Source: Lachnospiraceae bacterium
GTDB taxonomy: Bacteria > Bacillota > Clostridia > Lachnospirales > Lachnospiraceae
Length of the DNA: 32,190 bases
Reading direction: 5' to 3'
Assembly (NCBI GenBank): GCA_017437965.1
Contig: JAFRWN010000128.1
Span: 1-32,190, forward strand
Made by a program: the position numbers and the translations under genes. This document shows, piece after piece, positions 7,884-18,000 of this stretch. The notes below the pieces were generated by a model. It was not told the origin of the DNA and did no database searches. It saw only the letters and a list, made by a program, of their open reading frames with translations. Position 1 is the first letter of the stretch, and each line of letters begins with the position of its first letter.

Positions 7884-9035
<1,152 letters not shown>

Positions 9036-9049
9036 TGGAGGATTTTCAA

Positions 9050-9376
9050 ATGAACACTATTTTACTTGATGCCGCAAGCGGAAGCGGAGCCGGTGGTGGT
9101 TTCACCGTAATGCTGATCTACCTTCTTATTATCGGTGTGGCTTTCTATTTCCTGCTTCTGCGTCCCCAGAAAAAAGAGCAGAAGAGAATGCAGGCTCTTA
9201 TCGAATCAATGGCAATAGGCGACAGCGTACTTACTACAGCAGGTTTCTACGGAGTCATTATCGATATCATGGATGAGGTAATCATCGTTGAATTCGGAAA
9301 CAACAAAAACTGTAGAATTCCGATGAAGAAATCATCTGTTGTTGAAGTAGAGAAAAAAGATCAGGAAAAAGCCTGA
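9050..9376 (+). CDS. yajC: Preprotein translocase accessory subunit YajC
   Basis: 108 residues. YajC joins SecDF in the accessory complex of the Sec translocon. One membrane segment (about residues 18-35, FTVMLIYLLIIGVAFYFLLL) is followed by the hallmark RPQKKEQKRMQ, then a small soluble domain with GDSVLTTAGFYGVI. I choose ATG 9050, 8 bases after GGAGG (9037-9041). The ATG at 9035 overlaps the tgt stop and would place the ribosome site inside the coding region. The gene ends the DUF3048-tgt-yajC unit; a terminator follows at once and secD/secF are not adjacent. Confidence 0.95.
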   Translation: MNTILLDAASGSGAGGGFTVMLIYLLIIGVAFYFLLLRPQKKEQKRMQALIESMAIGDSVLTTAGFYGVIIDIMDEVIIVEFGNNKNCRIPMKKSSVVEVEKKDQEKA

Positions 9377-9382
9377 GTATGA

Positions 9383-9417
9383 TGCGGTCCGGATTTGATT
9401 TACGGACCGTATTTTTA
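9383..9417 (+). terminator. Rho-independent terminator after yajC
   Basis: GCGGTCCG (9384-9391) pairs with CGGACCGT (9403-9410), 8 bp with an 11-base loop, followed by ATTTTTAT. Confidence 0.9.
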
Positions 9418-9447
9418 TAAATAATCATAGTTAAGGAAAATACCGAA

Positions 9448-10161
9448 ATGACCGATAAAAATCAAGATTTTGAAATCTCAGTTATCCTTCCGTGCAGGAA
9501 TGAAAGAAATACTGTCGGTCTTTGCGTTAAAAAACTGAAAAATCTCTTAAAAGAACATGATCTGACGGGTGAAATAATAGTTGTTGACAATGATTCTGAA
9601 GACGGATCGGGAAAAGTCGCTTCTGATATGGGAGCAAAAGTAGTCAGAATGAAACGTCCGGGTTATGGTTATGCAATACGAGCAGGTCTTAAGGCTTCAC
9701 ATGGCAGGGTGCTCATTATCTCTGACTGTGACACAACCTATGATATGGGTCAGGTCATCGATTTATACAAAACCCTTGAAAATGGTGCTTGTGATATGGT
9801 GATCGGCAACCGCTTTAAAGGCGGTTTTGAGCCGGGAGCAATGTCAATTATCCATAAATGCGGTGTACGATTCTTGTCATGGCTCGGAAGACTGAGATTT
9901 AAAACCGATGTTTATGATTTTCACTGCGGCTTACGTGGACTTACAAGGAATGCCTGCAGTAAAATGAAGTTCAGAACAGGTGGTATGGAATTTGCAACCG
10001 AGATGATCGCGCTTGCAAGCATAAACGGTCTTGAAACCAAACAGGTACCTGTAAGGCTCAGGAAATGCTGTTATCCAAGGAAGTCAAAGCTAAGAACCGT
10101 AAGAGATGGTTTAAGACACCTTATACTTATTATCACATACCAGACAGAAAAGGGCAGATGA
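9448..10161 (+). CDS. GT2-family glycosyltransferase (polyprenyl-phosphate sugar synthase type)
   Basis: 237 residues, a single GT-A domain. ISVILPCRNERNTV (nucleotide-sugar strand), IIVVDNDSEDGS, and the D93-C-D95 metal site (SDCDTTYD) are those of family 2 transferases, closest in style to dolichyl/polyprenyl-phosphate mannose synthases (RAGLKASHGRVLIISDCD; DMVIGNRFKGG). There is no C-terminal membrane domain. The likely reaction is transfer of a sugar from a nucleotide donor to a lipid phosphate at the cytoplasmic face, but donor and acceptor cannot be read from sequence. The next gene starts inside its stop codon (ATGA), so the two are translationally coupled and probably act together. 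Confidence 0.85.
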   Translation: MTDKNQDFEISVILPCRNERNTVGLCVKKLKNLLKEHDLTGEIIVVDNDSEDGSGKVASDMGAKVVRMKRPGYGYAIRAGLKASHGRVLIISDCDTTYDMGQVIDLYKTLENGACDMVIGNRFKGGFEPGAMSIIHKCGVRFLSWLGRLRFKTDVYDFHCGLRGLTRNACSKMKFRTGGMEFATEMIALASINGLETKQVPVRLRKCCYPRKSKLRTVRDGLRHLILIITYQTEKGR

Positions 10162-11429
10162 TGGAAGAAAAGCCGGTAATTAAAACTAAAACTGAAGTAT
10201 TAAGGCTGATTCTTACTTTTTTTGCTGTGGCAGCAGTGCTTATGGGACTTATGATACTTGTAGCACTGATACCGAGAAGCCTGATCAAAGATAATATGCA
10301 GGCTTCGGCAGAATATCTGGAAGATAAGAAACTGTTCGGTACGAGGATAAAAAATGTCAACGGCAGCAAGATGGATTATTATGCCGATTCGATACTTCTT
10401 GGAATCATCTGGCAGCTTGACGCTAAGAAGCCCTTGGAATCCGTGATGGAGACAGGCTATTACAGCGATAAGTATGGCTATGAAAATCTCGCATTACTGT
10501 CTGCGGTAAAAGAGGATCTTCCGGTAAACAAGGAGTATCTGCGATACTGGCATGGTTCGGCAGTTTACTTAAAGCCTTTGTTTATCTTCCTGAACCTCAG
10601 GCAGATATATATGGTAAATGCTTTTGTACTTCTTTTGCTTCTGTTTTTAGTAGTATTTAAATTATACAGACTGAAAGCATATGCACCGATTCTGGCCATT
10701 GTTCTGGGACTTGTCACGGTGTCGGCATGGTTTGTACCGCTCACTCTGGAATATACCTGGTGCTTTATGCTGATGCTTTTATTTTCTATACTCACAGTAA
10801 ATGCATTGTCGAAAGGCAAAGAAAACAGGCTAATATATTACTTCCTGGTTTTCGGGATGCTTACAGCGTTTTTCGATTTTCTGACAACAGAGCTGATAGT
10901 GTTATTTATTCCTTTGCTTATTGTAATATGGTACGAGGTAAATAAAAACCACAAAGAGATCAATATCGTACAGTATATAAGATACTGCATTTTATGGTTC
11001 TGTGGTTATGTATCCATGTGGGCGCTTAAATGGCTGCTTGCGGGAATAGTCCTCGGAAGAAATGTATGGCATGATGTTTCTTCACAGATCGAATACAGAA
11101 TAAACGGTAAGGTTAAAGGGACAGCACTTCTAAGAAACCTGAAGTGTTTATTCCCGTTTGAATATGGTACGGCAGGAGTTATAGCAGGACTGCTGCTTAT
11201 TGTTGCAGTTTTGTGTTTCGCTTTTATCTTTCATAAGAAAGCCTGTAATAAAAAGCTTTGTGTGATCTATCTGATCATTGCAGTTATACCATATCTCAGA
11301 TATCTGATACTCAGAAATCATTCTTATATACACTGCTTTTTTACATATAGGGCACAGCTTATAACTGTATTTGCATTAATACTTTTTATGGATGAAATTA
11401 CAGCAATGAAAAAGAAAAATAACTTGTAA
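10158..11429 (+). CDS. Polytopic membrane protein, possible GT-C-type glycosyltransferase
   Basis: 423 residues with roughly ten hydrophobic segments. The first membrane helix (about residues 13-36) is followed by a long hydrophilic loop of about 95 residues rich in Asp/Tyr/Trp (KMDYYADSILLGIIWQLD; LRYWHGSAVY) and then by closely packed helices to a basic C terminus (MKKKNNL). That layout, with one large loop after helix 1, resembles GT-C enzymes that use polyprenyl-phosphate sugars, but I do not recognise a named family. The conserved-looking RNHSYIHCFFTYRAQ before the last helix may be functional. The start is ATG 10158 (or 10161), overlapping the TGA of the glycosyltransferase, after AAAAGGG; the upstream in-frame extension lies inside the neighbour and is rejected. 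Function is inferred only from its partner. Confidence 0.7.
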   Translation: MMEEKPVIKTKTEVLRLILTFFAVAAVLMGLMILVALIPRSLIKDNMQASAEYLEDKKLFGTRIKNVNGSKMDYYADSILLGIIWQLDAKKPLESVMETGYYSDKYGYENLALLSAVKEDLPVNKEYLRYWHGSAVYLKPLFIFLNLRQIYMVNAFVLLLLLFLVVFKLYRLKAYAPILAIVLGLVTVSAWFVPLTLEYTWCFMLMLLFSILTVNALSKGKENRLIYYFLVFGMLTAFFDFLTTELIVLFIPLLIVIWYEVNKNHKEINIVQYIRYCILWFCGYVSMWALKWLLAGIVLGRNVWHDVSSQIEYRINGKVKGTALLRNLKCLFPFEYGTAGVIAGLLLIVAVLCFAFIFHKKACNKKLCVIYLIIAVIPYLRYLILRNHSYIHCFFTYRAQLITVFALILFMDEITAMKKKNNL

Positions 11430-11452
11430 TTTTAGCGATTTTCATATATAAT
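11424..11452 (+). promoter_or_regulatory. Promoter of the structured RNA upstream of addB
   Basis: TTGTAA (11424-11429) and TATAAT (11447-11452) are spaced by 17 bases. The predicted start, 7 bases after the -10, is 11459, exactly where the closing stem of the RNA begins. The -35 overlaps the stop codon of the preceding membrane protein. Confidence 0.8.
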
Positions 11453-11458
11453 TAAATT

Positions 11459-11641
11459 ACCCGGAGGTAAGCACTTCTGCTTATTTTGATCCTACAGCTT
11501 TAAAAAGGGTTTCCTATATCTGCTTGTGGATGTCAGGCCTCAGAAATTACACCTTGTGTGTGCAGTGGAAGGCAGTAAGCAACTTGCGGTCACCCACCTG
11601 ACTAACATGTCAGGAGTCAAAATGCAGGAGCACTTCGGGTT
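11459..11641 (+). ncRNA. ssrS: Structured RNA, probably 6S RNA
   Basis: About 183 bases with no open reading frame. ACCCGGAG (11459-11466) closes against CTTCGGGT (11633-11640); ATTTTGATCCT (11483-11493) pairs with AGGA-G-TCAAAAT (11612-11623) with one bulged G; GTCAGG (11532-11537) pairs with CCTGAC (11597-11602). A small hairpin GTAAGCA-CTTC-TGCTTAT lies at 11467-11484. A long rod closed at its ends, an internal A/T-rich open region (11494-11525) and a length near 180 bases fit 6S RNA, which binds housekeeping RNA polymerase and mimics an open promoter. I judge 6S from shape, size, own promoter and own terminator, not from a database match. SRP RNA (lacks the GGAA-loop domain) and T-box leader (lacks TGG bulge) fit worse. 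A cis-acting leader of addAB remains possible. Confidence 0.6.
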
Positions 11642-11654
11642 TTGCTATGAATAT

Positions 11655-11684
11655 AAAAGCTCTCCCGAAAAGGAGAGCTTTTTA
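11655..11684 (+). terminator. Strong Rho-independent terminator between the ncRNA and addB
   Basis: AAAGCTCTCC pairs with GGAGAGCTTT (10 bp or more, loop CGAAAA at 11666-11671), and the 3' arm runs into TTTTT at 11679-11683. The A-rich 5' flank makes it work on either strand. Only 37 bases separate it from the addB start and no promoter is evident there, so addAB is probably read through this terminator. Confidence 0.92.
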
Positions 11685-11721
11685 AAATAAGAGGTTTATC
11701 GGAGAACAAGGAGAAATAATA

Positions 11722-14700
11722 ATGAGTGTGGGTTTTGTCTATGGCCCTGCAAACAGCGGGAAGTCTATCCATGTCTATAAAAAAGTACTGGAACTGGCCT
11801 CAAAGGATTTAAATAAAAATTATATCATTGTTGTACCTGAGCAGTATGCATTGTCTGTTGAAAAGGAACTGACTTTCCTTTCGGAAGGCCACGGAATCAT
11901 CAATATAGAGGTGCTTAGTTTTTCACGTCTTGCATACAGGATAATGGAGTCGGCAGGAGACAGGATGAAGCCGGTTTTAAATGATATCGGGAAAAATATG
12001 CTGATAAGGAATATTCTTCAGGAACAGAATGACAATCTGCGTATTTTCAAGGGCAAGCATAAGAATCTTGGCTTTGTTGATGAAATCAAGTCCATGATTT
12101 CGGAACTGTGTCAGTACCGTATCACTCCGGAAATGCTTGAAAAGAATAATCTTGCCGAAAGTGACATGAATCTTGCCATCAAACTTTCGGATATCGGTCT
12201 GATCTACAGGGAGTTTCTTAAAAGAGTTGAAGAACTTGACTATACAACTGCCGAAACCATGACAGAGCTTTGCTTTAAGCATATCAGGGGTAATACCTTG
12301 CTTAACTCGGCAAGTCTTTATTTTGATGGTTTTACAGGTTTCACACCCATTCAGTATGAATTTATCGAAAGAATACTGATGAACGGCTGTAATCTTGAAT
12401 TTATCTTTACTGCCGACAAAGAAGGCTTTGAAGGAAATCACTCCTTGTTCGAAATGAGCACGGAAATGGTTGAAAAGATCAGCGATATCGCGGTAAAGAA
12501 CGGATATAAGGTGCAGGTTCCGGAATATGTGACGGGAAAATACTGTGCACCTTCAATAGAGAAGCTTAAAAGCAGCATTTTCAGGTTCAAAGATGAAAAA
12601 ATCGAAAATGACGGAAAAATCAAGATATATTCGGCAAGAAATCCAAGGTCGGAAGTAATAAATGCTGCCGCAAGAATAAGTGATGCGATAAGAAATAATA
12701 ATGCTTACAGATACTGCGACTTTGCCATTATATGCGGTGATCCGGAATTGTATGGTCCATATATCCAGGAAATATTCGGAAAATACAACATTCCGGTCTA
12801 TATCGATGAAAACAAGAACATATTGTCAAATCCGCTGATATGCTTTATTTCTAATGCCCTTGACGTGCTTGAGAACGATTACAGGAAAGAAAGCGTGATT
12901 GCGCTGGCAAAATCGCCTATTTTCAATTATGGCAATGAGGTCTATGAGTTTGAAAATTATCTTCTTTCAAGGAATTTCAGGGGAAAGAATGCTTACGGAA
13001 GGACATGGGAAAATAATTTCAAAGGTAATAAAGAACTTGATTTTGAAAAGATAAATATGATCCGTCAGGAGATCAATACCTGTATAAAAATTCTGGATGT
13101 GCCAAACGACGAAATGACAGCCGTTAAAATATCGGATAATATCAAGAACTTACTTGAAAAATGCAGCGCAAAGGAAAGGCTTGAGAAGCTTGCGGCTGAA
13201 CTTGGCGGTTCCGACATAAATGACCGCGAAAGACTTCAGAGGGAATATGATAAGGTCTATGACTGCGTACTTTCCCTGCTTGAGCAGATATCAATGCTTC
13301 TTGTTAATGAAAAGCTTGATTACAGGCAGTTCAGGGATATTTTCATGACAGGCGCTGACAAGATAAAGCTTGGCAGGATACCGCATCAGAACGATGTGGT
13401 GCTTGCAGGAGACATTAAAAGGACCAGGCTTTCAAATGTAAAGGTGCTGTTTATGCTTGGAGTAAATGACGGTGTTGTTCCGCCGGTGGTCAATACTTCG
13501 GGAGTGCTTAGTCTTGAAGAAAGAAGTAAGCTTGCCGAAACAGGAGTTGTACTGGCAGACCAGCCCGAGAACAAGCCTGAGAGGGAAGAGTATTATATAT
13601 ATCTGGCCCTTGCAAAGCCGATGGATGAGCTGCACATAAGCTTTGCAAGAAATGCAGAAAAAAGAAGTGAGGAAAACGGCGCGCTGAAACCGTCCTATAT
13701 CATCGAGCAGATCCAGTCATGTGTTGACGCACTTGAAATTACCGAGTATGTTCAGGAAAGTCCGGCCGACTTTATATATGAATATGCAGGACTTGATGAT
13801 GACAAACTGAAAGAGGCTGTGGATTTTGCAAAGTACCCGATATTTGATGTGCTTAATGAGGATATTGCAAAAAAACTTTATGGAAACGTCCTCAATTCCA
13901 GCTTTTCAATGATCAGAAGTTTTGCAGAATGTCCCTTTAAGTTTTTCTGCCAGTATGGTCTGGCACTTGAGGACAGACCTGTAGCTGCACCGCAGGCCTT
14001 TGACTATGGTCTGGTAATACATGATGCCCTTAACAGATATATGTCAGGACTTAATAAAGAGAAGGTTGACTGGAAAACCACAAAAGCCGAGGATCATAAG
14101 GATAAGGCTGTTAAAGCATTGCATGAGGCTGTGGAAGCCTATAACAATGTGAATTATCTTTCGGATAAGAGGCTTGAAAACTATGTAAAAAGGATGGAAG
14201 ACGTGATGCTCATAGTCACAAAGGCTATCCATAACCAGCTATCCTATGGTGATTTCAAGCCGGAATATTTTGAACAGGGCTTTAAGATTTCAAGTGATAA
14301 GCTTTATATCAAAGGCATTGTGGACAGGATAGATGTTGCCGAAAGAAACGGTAAAAAGCTTCTGAAACTGATAGATTATAAGACTAATGCGAGTGAAAGT
14401 TTTGACGCTACAATGTTTTATAACGGTATACAGTTACAGCTTCCACTTTACATGAAGGAGCTCGCCGCCGATAAAAATATCGGAGGAGAAGCGGTCATGG
14501 CGTTCTACCAGCACGTATTTTTTGATGACAGTGTTGAAAGGGGACCGAGAACCGATCCGGAGGAGAAGAGAATAAATGATTTAAGACCGAGAGGCATGTT
14601 CAATATTGACGGCGAAAACCTGAACAGTCTGGATAACAGTGCTATCAGGGATGAGTCCACGCAGAAATATAACAAGATGAAATCCAAAGCTGCCGATTTT

Positions 14701-15003
14701 GAAATTGATGATAATGGCATTGTCGGTGGAACAAACAGCAGTGTATACCTTGAAAAAGAAGATTTTGACGATATCTGTGACTATGCTGAGGACATTCTGA
14801 TCGGTATGTCGGAAGAGATAATGGCAGGAAAGAATGACATTAACCCTTATGTATACAATGACGCCTCAGCCTGCAAATATTGCAACTACAGAAGCTTCTG
14901 CGGATTTGACGAAAAACAGAAATGCTATAAAAACACTGTAAGGATTTTTGAGACAAAGACAATTGATGACATAAAAGAAAAGCTTAAAGAGGGCAGGAAA
15001 TGA
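11722..15003 (+). CDS. addB: AddB subunit of the AddAB helicase-nuclease
   Basis: 1093 residues. With AddA it resects double-strand breaks for RecA-mediated repair. The N terminus has the degenerate helicase P loop GPANSGKS (residues 8-15). The C-terminal RecB-like nuclease shows GIVDRID and D885-Y-K887 (LIDYKTN) and is wrapped by a four-Cys iron-sulfur cluster: C737 (FAECPFKFFC) with C1051, C1054 and C1060 (ACKYCNYRSFC), matching the known C-x2-C-x5-C spacing of AddB. ATG 11722 follows AGGAG (11709-11713) by 8 bases. The stop overlaps the addA start by 4 bases, so subunits are made in step. No separate promoter is seen after the terminator at 11655-11684. Confidence 0.95.
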   Translation: MSVGFVYGPANSGKSIHVYKKVLELASKDLNKNYIIVVPEQYALSVEKELTFLSEGHGIINIEVLSFSRLAYRIMESAGDRMKPVLNDIGKNMLIRNILQEQNDNLRIFKGKHKNLGFVDEIKSMISELCQYRITPEMLEKNNLAESDMNLAIKLSDIGLIYREFLKRVEELDYTTAETMTELCFKHIRGNTLLNSASLYFDGFTGFTPIQYEFIERILMNGCNLEFIFTADKEGFEGNHSLFEMSTEMVEKISDIAVKNGYKVQVPEYVTGKYCAPSIEKLKSSIFRFKDEKIENDGKIKIYSARNPRSEVINAAARISDAIRNNNAYRYCDFAIICGDPELYGPYIQEIFGKYNIPVYIDENKNILSNPLICFISNALDVLENDYRKESVIALAKSPIFNYGNEVYEFENYLLSRNFRGKNAYGRTWENNFKGNKELDFEKINMIRQEINTCIKILDVPNDEMTAVKISDNIKNLLEKCSAKERLEKLAAELGGSDINDRERLQREYDKVYDCVLSLLEQISMLLVNEKLDYRQFRDIFMTGADKIKLGRIPHQNDVVLAGDIKRTRLSNVKVLFMLGVNDGVVPPVVNTSGVLSLEERSKLAETGVVLADQPENKPEREEYYIYLALAKPMDELHISFARNAEKRSEENGALKPSYIIEQIQSCVDALEITEYVQESPADFIYEYAGLDDDKLKEAVDFAKYPIFDVLNEDIAKKLYGNVLNSSFSMIRSFAECPFKFFCQYGLALEDRPVAAPQAFDYGLVIHDALNRYMSGLNKEKVDWKTTKAEDHKDKAVKALHEAVEAYNNVNYLSDKRLENYVKRMEDVMLIVTKAIHNQLSYGDFKPEYFEQGFKISSDKLYIKGIVDRIDVAERNGKKLLKLIDYKTNASESFDATMFYNGIQLQLPLYMKELAADKNIGGEAVMAFYQHVFFDDSVERGPRTDPEEKRINDLRPRGMFNIDGENLNSLDNSAIRDESTQKYNKMKSKAADFEIDDNGIVGGTNSSVYLEKEDFDDICDYAEDILIGMSEEIMAGKNDINPYVYNDASACKYCNYRSFCGFDEKQKCYKNTVRIFETKTIDDIKEKLKEGRK

Positions 15004-18000
15004 TGGATTATACTATTGACCAAAAGAAAGTACTGGATGCGCCGATAAAGAATATCCTTGTCAGTGCCGCAGCCGGCTCGGGAAAGACAGAGGTATTGGT
15101 TGAAAGGATAATGAGAAGGCTTGTGGCTGATGAAAATGCTACATTAAGCCGCCTTCTGATCGTTACCTTCACAAGAAATTCGGCATCGGACCTCCGTGCA
15201 AAGATAAACAAAAAGTTAAATGCACTGATAAATGACGAGAGTGTGCCTGAGAATGTCAGAAAACGTCTGTATTCCGAAAAAATAAAGCTGCCCTACGCCG
15301 ATATCATGACAATTGACGGTTTTGCAGGAAAGATAGTCAAAAAATGGTTCTATACCATTGATATCGACCCTAATTACCGTATCGGAGACAATATTGAGCT
15401 TAAGCTCATGCTTGAGGATGTGATCGATGAGGTGCTGCTTTCGGAGTATGAAAAGGGCGATGAAGGATTTATATCATTCATGATGTCCTACGGTAATTCC
15501 AAGGGCGACGAAAAAATCACAAAGCTGATAGCATCGGTTCTTGATAAAGAGGATTCGATGGCAGATGCCGATAAGTTCTACGAGAGCCTGAGGTCGAATT
15601 ATGCCATTGAAACGGAAGAAGAGCTTGAAGAAAGCAGGTATTTCAAATATCTGCTGCGCAAAGTTGTGCCCGCACTTGATAAAGCAAAGACAAGGATGGC
15701 GGAGGCGGTAGATCTTTCCGAAACCTATGCGGAATTTGACGCTTATGCAGAAAAATTCGGAAAAGAATATGATGCCCTCTGTCAGATAGAAATAAGTGAA
15801 GACAGTTCATATGACGTAAAAAAGGCAGGGCTTATGCAGGCATCCGCGATCTTTACAAAGGCTCCTACGGTAAAAACCGATAATGATGAGTCTGAAAAGA
15901 TCAAAAAGGCTATCAATGCGGCAAGAAATGATGCCAAAAAGAGTCTTAACGACTGTTTAAGCAGCTTGAATTTTGACAGGGAATCTTTTTTTGAGAACAA
16001 CAGGAAATGTCTTACGGCCATCAACGAGCTGATAAGGATATGCAGGCTTGTAAGAAGGGCTTTCCAGAAGGAAAAGCTGAAAAACAATATACTGTCATTT
16101 GCGGATGTAAATCATTATGCGCTAGAAATAGTAAAAGACCATCATGCCGAAATTGCTGCCGCTTATGATGAGATCATGATAGATGAGTATCAGGATTCAA
16201 ACGATCTCCAGGAGGTGCTCCTTGGCTCGATATCCGGTCATAAGGGTAATAATATGTTTATGGTAGGAGATGTGAAGCAGAGCATCTATGGCTTCAGAAT
16301 GGCAAAGCCCAGGCTTTTCCTTGAGAAGTATAACAGTTATTCTGATGATCCTGCCTCACCTGAGCAGAAAATTGACCTTTCAAAGAATTTCAGAAGCAGT
16401 CTGCCTATCATTAATACTGTAAACATGGTATTTGAGAGGGCAATGACAGAAGAATACAGCGGTATTGCCTATGATGAGAAGGCAAAGCTCAGTTATGGTG
16501 AAATCTATGACAAGACTCCGGAAATAAATGCCCAGAAGTCCGAGTTTATTGTTCTGATCCCGGATGAAAAGGGCAGCAGAAAGGATAACAATACCATGGT
16601 TATCGAGGCTCTTGCAGAGAAAATCGAAGAGCTCAGGAAGACCATGAAGGTAAAAAAAGAGAAAACCGAGAATGAGTACAGGGAACTGAAAAACAGTGAT
16701 ATCTGCATTCTTGCTTATTCGGTGAAAAATTTTGCCGGAAAGCTGTCGGACTATTTTATGGACAGGAATATCGGAGTGGAACTGAAGGCGAAGGACGGTT
16801 TCTTTAAGACGCGCGAGATCATGCATATGCTTTCTTTCCTCAAAATCCTTGACAATCCTTACCAGGATATTGAGCTGGCAACGGTTCTCCGTTCATTTTT
16901 CGGGAAGGTAAATGATGTTGAGTTTGCAGAGCTTAAGATATTTGCCGGTAAGGAAATCGAAAAGAAGTGCTATCTTTTTGATGTGATTTCGGAATATTCG
17001 AAAAAAGAAGATGGGCTTGCAAAGAAGCTTCAGGTATTTCTTGATAAATACAGGGAACTCAGGAAATTTGCAATGTTTTCTACGATAAGGGAGCTGATCG
17101 CCGGAATCTACAATAAATTCTCGTACTATGACTATATAAGACTGCTTCCGGCCGGAAAACAGAGAATTGCAAATCTTGATATGCTTTTAGTCAAGGCTTC
17201 GGATTTTGAAAAGACAGGCCGCATTGGTATCAGCCATTTCCTGTCTTATGTCGACAAGATAGAAACCAACGAGCTTGATGAGGGCGAGGCACAGGTTGCT
17301 GACGGTTCGGACGCCATCAAGGTAATGACCATACACGGCAGCAAGGGCCTTGAGTTCCCGCTTGTCATAATGATAGAAAATGAGGTGCAGTTTCCTCCCG
17401 ATAAGAGCTATAAAAGGATACGCGTACATCATGAGAACGGCAGCGGCATATATTTCTATGACAAGGATGACAAGGCTTTTGTCGGCACTCCGCAGTGCGA
17501 AATGCTTGATAAGCTGAACAAGCACGACAACATGGCTGAAAAGATAAGGGATCTCTATGTAGCAATGACACGTCCGATGCAGAAGCTGGTGATGATAACT
17601 GTCCGGGCGGACATGTATGATGAGGAAAAGCCAAGAAAGGTAAAGTGGCTCGAACAGCACGTGGACAGGAGCTTTTCCTACAATGAAATAGACTCTTTCA
17701 AATCCTTTGATGATATCTTAGGTCCTGTTTTTGTTGACGTAAACAACGAAAATGTGGAATATATCGAACAGCCTGTGGTTCTGTGTGATGAAAATGATGA
17801 TGCGGATAATGAACTGTGTTTGCCTGATTTTGACCGCATAGAAGAAGTAAATAATTATCTGGGCAGCTTCACATATTCCAACAATACGGTAAACCTGCCG
17901 GTAAAATTTTCGGTATCGGAGCTCAAGCATGCAGCAATGGATGAATATGAGCAGGATGCGGAAAACAACAGGATATTTGAAAATACTGATGAAAAGAAGA

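Noticed and set aside
9395..9421. Promoter for the GT2 gene (TTGATT, 15 bases, TATAAA)
   Set aside because: Spacing is short and the hexamers overlap the yajC terminator stem and its T tract, so the A/T-rich match is likely fortuitous, although the gene must have some promoter.
10065..10157. N-terminal extension of the membrane protein into the glycosyltransferase gene
   Set aside because: Basic, non-membrane sequence that overlaps the neighbour; the ATG at 10158 overlapping the TGA stop gives a normal membrane-protein N terminus.
11459..11641. Signal recognition particle RNA or T-box leader
   Set aside because: The GGAA-loop helix with the AGCAGC-type asymmetric loop of SRP RNA is absent, and there is no T-box TGG bulge or specifier stem; the rod with a single closing stem fits 6S RNA better.
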